From NCBI GenBank assembly GCA_017882245.1, contig JADGPV010000030.1, positions 1 through 5,987 on the forward strand: a stretch of DNA of 5,987 nucleotides, read 5' to 3'. A program made the position numbers and the translations under genes. Source of the stretch: Bacteroidales bacterium (GTDB lineage: Bacteria > Bacteroidota > Bacteroidia > Bacteroidales > VadinHA17). Below are positions 1-5,829 of this stretch, in pieces; the first letter of the stretch is position 1, and each line of letters opens with the position of its first letter. Under the pieces are notes generated by a model that saw only the letters and a list, made by a program, of their open reading frames with translations, did no database searches and was not told the origin of the DNA.

Positions 1-439
1 ATCGTGCAAAAATGAATAATGTCACGCTTACTGTTGTTATAACACCCACATCATTTACTGTCCCGATGATTTTCCTGGCTTCTTCAAATCCCACTAACCA
101 CCGCCCGGCAGTGATGCCGGAGGTAGCTATGCCGCAAAAAGCATGAAGGACAGCACCTGTCGACCAAATTCCGATAGCCCACAAAAATCCCTTTTTCGTA
201 TCAATCCAATCTACGAACCGGCCTGCAAACAACAGGCAGACAGCATAGAAAATTGAGAAGAGGCCCGTAATCGTACCATAATCATTGTTTGTCCAGTGAA
301 ACTCGGGTGCGATAAAGTCCTTCCATGTAAGTGACAGAACCTGACGGTCCATGTAGTTGATTGCAACGGTAAAAAACAACAATGTACAGATGACCCACCT
401 GTAGTTTGTCATTTTTATATCGGCAGTTTTTTCAGGCAT
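1..439 (-). CDS. exuT: ExuT-like MFS hexuronate transporter, N-terminal part (cut by window edge)
   Basis: This is an inner-membrane major facilitator of the anion:cation symporter/ExuT type, which imports galacturonate and glucuronate. I translated it by hand: the frame starts MPEKTADIKMTNYRW, stays open for 146 residues and runs off the left edge with no stop. The first membrane segment (about residues 14-34) ends in the family-typical NYMDRQVLSL. A second segment follows around residues 60-80 (GLFSIFYAVCLLFAG), then the MFS loop motif GRFVDWIDTKKG, a third segment (FLWAIGIWSTGAVLHAF), and the hydrophilic stretch LVGFEEARKIIGTVNDVGV before the next helix. I recall that stretch from Bacteroidota ExuT homologues. 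The start lies 4 bp after the eda stop, so the two genes are probably co-transcribed and translationally coupled. An internal Met at residue 10 is a less likely start. Substrate assignment rests on family resemblance and on uxaC, eda and kduI in the same operon. Confidence 0.88.
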   Translation of the reverse strand, partial: MPEKTADIKMTNYRWVICTLLFFTVAINYMDRQVLSLTWKDFIAPEFHWTNNDYGTITGLFSIFYAVCLLFAGRFVDWIDTKKGFLWAIGIWSTGAVLHAFCGIATSGITAGRWLVGFEEARKIIGTVNDVGVITTVSVTLFIFAR

Positions 440-443
440 AGTA

Positions 444-1115
444 TTATGTTCTCAGTTTTTTAATTATATCCAGGGTGTCTTTCACATTCTGTTCCAGTGT
501 CGCCCAGTCGCCTTCTTTCACGAGCCTGTCACTGATAAGTGTTGATCCCATCCCGACGCATGTCACTCCGGCACCGAACCACTGTTTAAGACTTTCCTCA
601 CCCGCTTCAACACCTCCCGTTGGCATGATGCTGGTCCACGGACATGGCCCTTTGACTGCTTTGACGAAGGCAGGACCGCCGACGGCGGGACCAGGAAATA
701 TTTTCACTATCTCAGCGCCAAGCTCTTCGGCCTCCGAGATTTCTGTCATCGTTCCGCATCCCGGTATCCAGAGCACTTTCCTCCTGTTGCAGATTCTGGC
801 TATCTCCGGATTAAGGAAGGGTGAGACGATAAAATCAGCTCCCATCTGCATAAATATTGCCGCCGTAGGGGCATCAGGCACCGACCCGGTTCCTATAATG
901 AGCTCAGGATAAATGTCAGCGGCCCATTTCTTTACTTCAGCAAATACCTCATGGGCAAAGTTGCCCCTGTTTGTGAACTCGAAGACCTTCGCACCTCCCT
1001 TATAGCAGGCAGCAATAACCTCTTTGCATACGCCTGCTTCACTGTAGTAGAAAAGAGGAACAAGGCCTGTTTTTGCCATCGTGAGTGCCACCTCAATACG
1101 TGTGAACTTTGCCAT
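444..1115 (-). CDS. eda: KDPG / 4-hydroxy-2-oxoglutarate aldolase
   Basis: This is a cytoplasmic class I aldolase that cleaves 2-keto-3-deoxy-6-phosphogluconate to pyruvate and glyceraldehyde-3-phosphate, the last step of hexuronate breakdown. The 223-residue product has the expected (beta/alpha)8-barrel length. Family landmarks are visible in order: VFEFTNRG, with the catalytic Glu at 46 and the phosphate-site Arg at 50; GTGSV at 75-79; FLNPEIARICNRR at 100-112; IPGCGTMTE; the Schiff-base Lys at 138 in EIVKIFPG; PTGGVE at 165-170; and the C-terminal GAGVTCVGMGS. It ends in DIIKKLRT. The start MAKFTRIEV matches the usual N-terminus of Bacteroidota homologues. It begins 18 bp after uxaC stops and ends 4 bp before exuT starts, consistent with one transcript. 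KDG kinase, which would supply its substrate, is not in the window. Confidence 0.95.
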   Translation of the reverse strand: MAKFTRIEVALTMAKTGLVPLFYYSEAGVCKEVIAACYKGGAKVFEFTNRGNFAHEVFAEVKKWAADIYPELIIGTGSVPDAPTAAIFMQMGADFIVSPFLNPEIARICNRRKVLWIPGCGTMTEISEAEELGAEIVKIFPGPAVGGPAFVKAVKGPCPWTSIMPTGGVEAGEESLKQWFGAGVTCVGMGSTLISDRLVKEGDWATLEQNVKDTLDIIKKLRT

Positions 1116-1133
1116 CGTGTCTGTTTATTTATG

Positions 1134-2546
1134 TCAGAAACCGAAAAAATTCCTTGCGTTGTAATATGATATGTTCTCAACCATCTTGCTTATGGTGCTG
1201 AATTCCGAGGCAGGCATTTTCCCTTTCTCGATATCATCTCCGATCATGTTGCAGAGCACCCGGCGGAAATATTCATGACGCGGATATGAGATAAAGCTCC
1301 TCGAGTCGGTAAGCATGCCTACGAACCTGCTCACCAGTCCCATCAGGGAGAGACTGTTTAGCTGGTTTATAATACCTGTCTCCTGGTCAAGGAACCACCA
1401 GCCGGAGCCGAACTGCATCTTTCCCGGGACACTGCCGTCCTGGAAGTTGCCTATCATCGTGGCAATAAGTTCATTATCGCATGGGTTTAGGTTATAGAGG
1501 ATAGTCTTTGCGAGCTTTCCTTCAAGATCGAGGCTGTCAAGGAACCTGGAAAGGTTACGGGCAACCGTGAAGTCTCCTATGGAATCAAACCCGGTATCAG
1601 GTCCAAGCGTATTGAACAGACGGCTATTGTTATTACGTACTGCCCCGTAATGGAACTGCTGTGTCCATCCCGTTTCCCAATCCATCAGAGCCATCTCATA
1701 GAGCATGGCCGACTTGAATTTTGAAATCTCTTCTGAAGACAGATTACGTCCCGATATGACCTTTCTGAAGATGAGATCTATATCTTTTTCGCTATAATCG
1801 TCGGCATAGAACTGTTCGATACCGTGATCGCTGAGCTTGCATCCTGCCTCTGCAAAGAACTGATGCCTGAGGCGAAGGGCTTCAATAAGGGTCCCGAAAC
1901 TTTTTATGTCAACTCCTGACACCTCTGACAACCTTGAAATATAATTCCTGTAATTCTCGGGGTCTTCAACAGCCATGGCTTTGTCAGGCCTCCATGCGGG
2001 CAGTACCTTTATTTTAAAGCCCTCTTTGCTAAGCGCGAGGTGGTGCTCAAGGGAGTCTGCAGGGTCATCAGTTGTGCATACGACTTCAACATTGAATTTC
2101 TTCATGAGTCCGCGGGCTGAATAACCCGGCTGCTGAAGCAGTGCAGTGCACTCGTCCCATATCTCAGCAGCTGTTGACGGATTCAGAATTTTACTCACCC
2201 CGAAGACCCTCATTAGTTCAAGATGTGTCCAGGCATAGAGGGGATTGCGCATGGTGAACGGCACTGTTTCTGCCCAGCGGTCATACTTCTCGCGGAAGGT
2301 AGTGTCTTTCCCTGTCACATATCTCTCATCTATGCCGTTGGCCCTCATGGCTCTCCATTTGTAATGGTCACCCTCAAGCCACAGCTGCCCGAGATCTGTA
2401 AAGCGCCTGTCATTGGCAATAGACTCAGGGCTGATATGACAGTGGTAGTCAATAATCGGCAGAGATTTTGAATGTTCATGATACAATCTTCTGGCAGTAT
2501 CATTCTGCAACAGGAAATCATCATGTATAAATTCTTTCATATACAT
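1134..2546 (-). CDS. uxaC: Glucuronate (uronate) isomerase
   Basis: UxaC interconverts D-glucuronate/D-fructuronate and D-galacturonate/D-tagaturonate in the cytoplasm, the first step of the isomerase pathway. The 470-residue product has full family length and belongs to the amidohydrolase-like TIM-barrel superfamily. The metal-binding HxH is at His35 and His37 (DYHCHISPE). It is followed by RAMRANGIDERYVTG, NPLYAWTHLEL (101-111), TTDDPAD (158-164), LPAWRPDKA (182-190), GAVRNNNSRLF with GPDTGFDSIGD (301-325), and the C-terminal TDSRSFISYPRHEYFRR (413-429), all recognisable uronate isomerase blocks. The product ends NARNFFGF. Two starts are possible, the Met at 2544-2546 or the in-frame Met two codons later. 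The upstream reading frame of the uxaE remnant stops 1 bp before the first. Eda follows after 18 bp. No oxidoreductase or epimerase for the ketouronate product is encoded nearby. Confidence 0.96.
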   Translation of the reverse strand: MYMKEFIHDDFLLQNDTARRLYHEHSKSLPIIDYHCHISPESIANDRRFTDLGQLWLEGDHYKWRAMRANGIDERYVTGKDTTFREKYDRWAETVPFTMRNPLYAWTHLELMRVFGVSKILNPSTAAEIWDECTALLQQPGYSARGLMKKFNVEVVCTTDDPADSLEHHLALSKEGFKIKVLPAWRPDKAMAVEDPENYRNYISRLSEVSGVDIKSFGTLIEALRLRHQFFAEAGCKLSDHGIEQFYADDYSEKDIDLIFRKVISGRNLSSEEISKFKSAMLYEMALMDWETGWTQQFHYGAVRNNNSRLFNTLGPDTGFDSIGDFTVARNLSRFLDSLDLEGKLAKTILYNLNPCDNELIATMIGNFQDGSVPGKMQFGSGWWFLDQETGIINQLNSLSLMGLVSRFVGMLTDSRSFISYPRHEYFRRVLCNMIGDDIEKGKMPASEFSTISKMVENISYYNARNFFGF

Positions 2547-2547
2547 C

Positions 2548-2706
2548 TTATTTGTGGTATGTCAATGTGCAAAGAGAGGGATAATGTGACGGTTGTAAAT
2601 ATTCTCTTTGACACATGCGTTTATTCATCAGGGCGTCAAGCTGAGCCTTGCCCTGATGCGAGAACCTGTCTCCAATCCCAAATGAATATTTTCCCGTCTC
2701 TTTCAT
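2548..2706 (-). pseudogene. uxaE: 5' remnant of a tagaturonate epimerase (UxaE-like) gene
   Basis: A 52-codon reading frame begins MKETGKYSFGIGDRF and continues SHQGKAQLDALM. This resembles the N-terminus of the Bacteroidota tagaturonate epimerase family (UxaE, K21619), where a SFGxGDR element is conserved; UxaE converts tagaturonate to fructuronate directly downstream of UxaC. Family members are over 400 residues. Here the likeness ends after about 27 residues, and the remaining 25 (NKRMCQREYLQ and onward) look random and Cys/Tyr/His-rich. The frame stops at 2548-2550, one base before the uxaC start, leaving no room for the missing domain. An upstream in-frame Met at 2748 would add 14 unrelated residues, so I place the start at 2706. 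I infer a gene cut by an internal deletion whose stump could still be translated. Alternatives are a chimeric assembly join or an unrelated leader peptide. The family match is from memory, not a search. Confidence 0.62.
2626..2658. repeat. Perfect 9-bp inverted repeat at the end of the uxaE-like homology
   Basis: The arms catcagggc (2626-2634) and gccctgatg (2650-2658) are exact reverse complements separated by 15 bases. The inner sequence also holds caag/cttg, which could lengthen the stem with a small bulge. On the minus strand the hairpin falls within the codons for SHQGKAQLDALM, just before the point where likeness to UxaE ends. There is no following T-run on either strand, so it does not look like an intrinsic terminator. 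It might be a deletion endpoint structure or chance within coding sequence. Confidence 0.5.
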
Positions 2707-2777
2707 TATGACTTTGATTTGATTTTCAGCTGTGTCGAAAAATAGCAATAAAAAAATGGTCTGGTTGCAACAGGAAA

Positions 2778-3899
2778 TTATTCAGTCACGACTTTCAACG
2801 GGGCATTCAACCGCTGAGCGAAATAATTCAGGTATTCTGTCCATGCCTTATCATTTTCAAATCCCCATTTACTCCAGCCCGCTCCGGTGTAATAGGTAAG
2901 GGGAGTGCCCGGAGCATAATTTGTAGCAATAAGCAGATGCTTGCTTTTTTCGGGGCGCGAGATGACAGGTGTTGTGAGTATGGTACCGATATAGGTTATG
3001 CCTCCTTCGCCTCCGTCAAGGCGGTAGGCGATTGCATTTGCTTCAGTCGGAAGGGGTGAGCCCTCCTTACTTTCAACGATCCCTGATGCAACAGGAAAAT
3101 CTTCATTCAGTCCAGAGTACTCCTCAATTATTTTTGTCAGCTGGCTTCCTGCATCAAGAGAAATGGTGCGGGTTTCCGACACCATCGTTCCATTTACCGG
3201 AAAAGGCGGGTATTTAAGTCTGAATGATGTGCGCAGAGGTCCGTTGTCAAACGTCTTATAGCTCTCAAAGTTTATTCCAAGCCAGAGGGAATCATTTACA
3301 AAAGGAGCCATTGCTCCGGCCCCAAGGGTACGTCCTACCTTGTAGCAGTCGCACCCTTCACCGTTGTCATCATGATAAGTGTTCTTTCCTGACAGATAAT
3401 CTGCATACCATTTGTCTATCACGAGACGGTCTGTTCTCTTTATCCATACATCAAGCCCGTTGCTTGGGCCATCCTTGGCTATGAGGGCAGGGCCGTAGAT
3501 GCGGAAGGCAATACGGTCATTCTCCCAGGCATAGTCATCCATACGCTCAGGAACAAACCTGCCATAAGCCAGTGGCTTCTCCGTCACGGGTATGCCCTTG
3601 CTAATGTAAAATACTGATTTTGAATTTGCTGCAACCTTTGCCTGGAAGATCAGGGAGACGGGTTCAGACTGTCCGTTATAGATTAACTGCGTTGGCAACA
3701 CCTTGCCTTTGTTATCAGTCAGTATTAGCTCTGCCGGAGTGCAGTCTTTGATTTTTGAAGTTATATCTGTAAAAGGTATTTCAACCATATCAGCAAATCT
3801 GTCAAAAGAAAGAGGATTAGTCACCGTGATCTTCATCCGGTTGCCGTTGCAACCGCAGAAGAACATCACTATTGTCAGCAGGAGAAATGTTCTTTCCAT
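2778..3899 (-). CDS. DUF4861 family putative lipoprotein
   Basis: The product is a predicted exported protein of about 373 residues with no established activity. I recognise it as a member of the DUF4861 family, common in Bacteroidota pectin and uronate loci. Starting at MERTFLLLTIV gives a short hydrophobic signal ending FFCGCNGN, in which Cys17 (or Cys15) could be the lipidated residue of an imperfect lipobox, so a periplasm-facing or outer-membrane lipoprotein is likely. The frame stays open a further 41 codons upstream, but that extension lies inside the preceding dehydrogenase gene and would bury the signal peptide, so I rejected it. Conserved-looking blocks are GPSNGLDVW (about 144-152), YHDDNGEGCDCYKVG (175-189), rich in acidic residues, and GAGWSKWGF (339-347). 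The body looks beta-rich. It begins 13 bp after the SDR stop. A role in periplasmic handling of unsaturated oligogalacturonides is a guess from context only. Confidence 0.85.
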   Translation of the reverse strand: MERTFLLLTIVMFFCGCNGNRMKITVTNPLSFDRFADMVEIPFTDITSKIKDCTPAELILTDNKGKVLPTQLIYNGQSEPVSLIFQAKVAANSKSVFYISKGIPVTEKPLAYGRFVPERMDDYAWENDRIAFRIYGPALIAKDGPSNGLDVWIKRTDRLVIDKWYADYLSGKNTYHDDNGEGCDCYKVGRTLGAGAMAPFVNDSLWLGINFESYKTFDNGPLRTSFRLKYPPFPVNGTMVSETRTISLDAGSQLTKIIEEYSGLNEDFPVASGIVESKEGSPLPTEANAIAYRLDGGEGGITYIGTILTTPVISRPEKSKHLLIATNYAPGTPLTYYTGAGWSKWGFENDKAWTEYLNYFAQRLNAPLKVVTE

Positions 3900-3912
3900 A
3901 AATGAGCATAAT

Positions 3913-4698
3913 TTATTTTGGCTGTTTACCGATGTATGCAAGTATCCCACCGTCAACATACAGGATGTGGCCATTGACGAAATCTGATGCTTTTGAAGCA
4001 AGAAAAACCACCGGGCCTTCAAGATCTTCCGGCGTACCCCATCTTGCCGCCGGCGTACGGCCGATGATGAATGAGTTGAAGGGGTGTCCTTCCTCGCGCA
4101 GAGGAGCTGTCTGAGGTGTTGCTATATATCCCGGGCCGATACCGTTCACCTGGATGTTGAATTCTGCCCATTCACAGGCCAGGTTTTTTGTAAGCATCTT
4201 GAGCCCACCTTTGGCTGAGGCGTATGCTGAGACTGTCTCGCGGCCCAGCTCGCTCATCATCGAACAAATGTTAATGATCTTGCCTCCGCCCTTCTTTATC
4301 ATCCCGGGGGCGACCGCCTTCGACATAATAAAAGGACCTGTGAGATCGATGTCAATTACCTGGCGGTATTCAGCTACATCCATCTCGAGGGCAGGTATCC
4401 TTTTTATAATTCCGGCGTTATTGACAAGGATATCAATGATGCCAACTTCCTTTGTGATCTTTTCGATATGAAGACTTACTTCCTTTTCATCCGTGACATC
4501 AAAGAGATATCCCCGGGCATTGATGCCGTCAGCGGCATACTCTTCCATAGCGGTTTTTACCTTTTCGGAAATACGGTCGTTAAAGACGATTGTTGCACCG
4601 GCACGGGCAAGGGCTTTAGCCATTGCCATTCCGATACCGTATGATGCGCCTGTAACAAGCGCTATCTTTCCGTTAAGATTAAAGAGATCCTTTTCCAT
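3913..4698 (-). CDS. SDR-family dehydrogenase, gluconate 5-dehydrogenase type (probable KduD role)
   Basis: This is a cytoplasmic NAD(P)-dependent short-chain dehydrogenase of 261 residues, the classical SDR length. The Rossmann motif TGASYGIG is at 16-23, NNAG at 93-96, the catalytic Ser146 in NICSMMSELG, and YxxxK at Tyr159/Lys163. PGYIATPQTAPL follows the active site, and the C-terminus has RWGTPEDLEGPVVFLAS and VNGHILYVDGGILAYIGKQPK, as in the Bacteroidota proteins usually named gluconate 5-dehydrogenase. The position that is Asn in the SDR catalytic tetrad appears to be Asp118 (DIDLTG). Because it sits directly behind kduI (29-bp gap), its most likely physiological job is that of KduD, reducing 2,5-diketo-3-deoxygluconate to 2-keto-3-deoxygluconate. 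The family alone does not distinguish this from 5-keto-gluconate reduction. The start MEKDLFNLNGK is the normal length ahead of the first beta strand. Confidence 0.92.
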   Translation of the reverse strand: MEKDLFNLNGKIALVTGASYGIGMAMAKALARAGATIVFNDRISEKVKTAMEEYAADGINARGYLFDVTDEKEVSLHIEKITKEVGIIDILVNNAGIIKRIPALEMDVAEYRQVIDIDLTGPFIMSKAVAPGMIKKGGGKIINICSMMSELGRETVSAYASAKGGLKMLTKNLACEWAEFNIQVNGIGPGYIATPQTAPLREEGHPFNSFIIGRTPAARWGTPEDLEGPVVFLASKASDFVNGHILYVDGGILAYIGKQPK

Positions 4699-4727
4699 AA
4701 TGCTTTCTTATTGTTTCCCGTGAAAGA

Positions 4728-5570
4728 TCACCTGAGCTCGGTCTGCATGAAGAAGTCCTGATCACTGTAGTCAAGGTTCTCACCACCCATACCCCAGATA
4801 AAGCTGTAGTTTGATGTCGCCGCGGCAGCGTGTATTGACCATGGCGGTGATATCACGGCCTCATTGTTTTTCATCCAGATATGCCGTGTCTCAGTGGGTT
4901 CACCCATTAAATGGCATACCGCATTTCCGTCAGGCATCCCGAAATAGAAATAAACTTCCATTCTGCGGCTATGAGTATGCGGCGGCATTGAGTTCCATAC
5001 GCTTCCCGGCTTCAGCTCAGTCATACCCATCTGCAGCTGACAGGTCTCAAGGATCTCCCTGACGATCATCTTGTTGATCACCCTGTGATTGGCTGCTTCC
5101 ATCGAACCCAGCTCGAGGGAGATGCACTCTTTCTTTGTCACTTTCCTGTCAGGATAGTTCCGGTGGGCAGGGGTGGAACAGAAATAAAAGAGCGCGGGGC
5201 TATTCTTATCTTCACTTTCAAAGACTACCTCTCTGTCGCCGCTGCCTATATACAGGGATTCCTTAAAATCAAGGTCAAAGATCTGATCACCAGCCAGGAC
5301 CTTTCCTTTTCCGCCTATATTAAATATGCCCAGCTCACGCTGATGGAGAAAGAATGATGCCTTGACCTCGTCAACGGGTTCAAGCTTCAGTGGCTCATCA
5401 GCAGGTTTTGCTCCTCCGGCTACCATGCGGTCATAGAGGGAATAGACCATTGTCACCGTGTTATCGATAAACAGCGGCTGAACGAGATGTTCTTTTCTCA
5501 GTCGTTCAGTATCCCAGTGTTTAACATCATCAGGGTGTGCGGCATACCTGAGTTCGATATTGGTTTTCAT
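4728..5570 (-). CDS. kduI: 5-dehydro-4-deoxy-D-glucuronate isomerase (5-keto-4-deoxyuronate isomerase)
   Basis: KduI converts 5-keto-4-deoxyuronate, formed spontaneously from the unsaturated uronate released by pectin lyases, to 2,5-diketo-3-deoxygluconate in the cytoplasm. The product has 280 residues, the usual family length, and a bicupin layout. The zinc ligands of the C-terminal cupin are all present: His198 and His200 in MPPHTHSRRMEVYFYF, Glu205 in the same block, and His247 in SPPWSIHAAA; they sit two residues later than the E. coli ligands as I recall them. Other family blocks are the N-terminal ELRYAAHPDDVKHWDTERLR, FNIGGKGKV (83-91), YIGSGDREVVF (107-117) and WGMGGENLDYSDQD near the end. 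It is the first gene of the apparent operon, preceded by a 259-bp gap with an inverted repeat close to the start codon. The SDR gene follows after 29 bp. Confidence 0.96.
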   Translation of the reverse strand: MKTNIELRYAAHPDDVKHWDTERLRKEHLVQPLFIDNTVTMVYSLYDRMVAGGAKPADEPLKLEPVDEVKASFFLHQRELGIFNIGGKGKVLAGDQIFDLDFKESLYIGSGDREVVFESEDKNSPALFYFCSTPAHRNYPDRKVTKKECISLELGSMEAANHRVINKMIVREILETCQLQMGMTELKPGSVWNSMPPHTHSRRMEVYFYFGMPDGNAVCHLMGEPTETRHIWMKNNEAVISPPWSIHAAAATSNYSFIWGMGGENLDYSDQDFFMQTELR

Positions 5571-5579
5571 GATTATTGC

Positions 5580-5614
5580 TTTGGTTATTACAAAAGTCGC
5601 TTAAAATAACCAAA
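5580..5614. promoter_or_regulatory. Inverted repeat upstream of kduI, candidate operator or 5'-UTR hairpin
   Basis: The arms tttggttatt (5580-5589) and aataaccaaa (5605-5614) are perfect 10-bp reverse complements around a 15-base spacer. The element starts 10 bases upstream of the kduI start codon. On the minus strand the spacer holds GACTTTTG (5591-5598 on the plus strand), which resembles the Bacteroidota -7 element TAnnTTTG with one mismatch, so a bound regulator could block the promoter. I found no convincing -33 TTTG at suitable spacing. A hairpin that controls translation is the other reading. No regulator gene lies in the window. Confidence 0.5.
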
Positions 5615-5676
5615 AAATGCGGAGTAATAAGGCAAAAAGGGAAGATAAATCAGGCAATAGAGGACCGACCGTTAAG

Positions 5677-5697
5677 AAATTGCCCGGTGGGCAATTT
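5677..5697 (-). terminator. Hairpin, possible terminator of the beta-barrel protein gene
   Basis: The arms aaattgccc (5677-5685) and gggcaattt (5689-5697) form a perfect 9-bp stem with a 3-base loop, a compact and stable hairpin. It lies about 130 bp beyond the stop of the minus-strand beta-barrel gene and about 105 bp before kduI, the right place to separate the two transcripts. The U-tract after the stem is weak (only the Ts of the arm followed by CTTAA), so termination may be inefficient, or the palindrome may serve as a protein-binding site. Confidence 0.5.
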
Positions 5698-5727
5698 TAG
5701 GGAGGGGACTGACTGCAGGGGAAGCAT

Positions 5728-5751
5728 ATGCGATGGCGCGATAATGCGATG
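5728..5751. repeat. Short direct repeat atgcgatg
   Basis: The octamer atgcgatg occurs at 5728-5735 and again at 5744-5751, 16 bases apart, with related gcgcgat and gacgat copies in and after it. It forms the left half of a degenerate repetitive patch and no function can be assigned. Confidence 0.4.
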
Positions 5752-5759
5752 AGACGATC

Positions 5760-5787
5760 TGAACAAACGAACATTTGAACAAACGAA
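5760..5787. repeat. 12-bp direct repeat tgaacaaacgaa
   Basis: Two identical copies lie at 5760-5771 and 5776-5787, a 16-base period. They sit in an A-rich stretch between the beta-barrel stop and the hairpin. The period matches that of the neighbouring atgcgatg pair, which suggests local slippage or paired binding sites, though such short repetitive spacers also arise by drift. Confidence 0.5.
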
Positions 5788-5829
5788 TTAAGAAATCGGA
5801 ACTGAAAACCGAAAATTGACAACCGGATA

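Larger units (their letters stand above)
5615..5829. other. Intergenic region between the beta-barrel gene and kduI
   Basis: I find no plausible gene here on either strand. From the kduI side it is AT-rich (5615-5660), then holds a terminator-like hairpin (5677-5697), a G-rich patch (about 5700-5725), and purine/A-rich repetitive sequence with direct repeats (5728-5829). It presumably contains the transcription end of the beta-barrel gene and the upstream control region of the kduI operon. Confidence 0.6.

Noticed and set aside
475..912. 145-codon open frame on the plus strand opposite eda
   Set aside because: It is a Ser/Pro-rich antisense shadow of a well-supported aldolase gene with no recognisable protein features.
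2728..2735. Possible -7-like promoter sequence upstream of the uxaE remnant (TATTTTTC, minus strand, near here)
   Set aside because: It lacks the final G of TAnnTTTG and no -33 TTTG lies at good spacing; T-rich sequence produces such matches by chance.
2750..2771. Possible terminator after the DUF4861 gene: palindrome gttgcaac followed by seven Ts on the minus strand
   Set aside because: The palindrome has no loop room to form a stable stem and the T-run starts 7 bases further on, so evidence for termination is too weak.
3900..4022. N-terminal extension of the DUF4861 reading frame by 41 codons
   Set aside because: It overlaps the end of the SDR gene and would place the lipoprotein signal in the interior; the Met at 3899 fits both the gene spacing and the signal peptide.
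4154..4723. Plus-strand open frames of 76 and 105 codons opposite the SDR gene
   Set aside because: They mirror the codon structure of the SDR gene, have biased composition and no start context or homology that I recognise.
5571..5829. A small regulatory RNA or riboswitch before kduI
   Set aside because: Apart from the two hairpins and repeats described, I see no conserved riboswitch core or RNA family signature.
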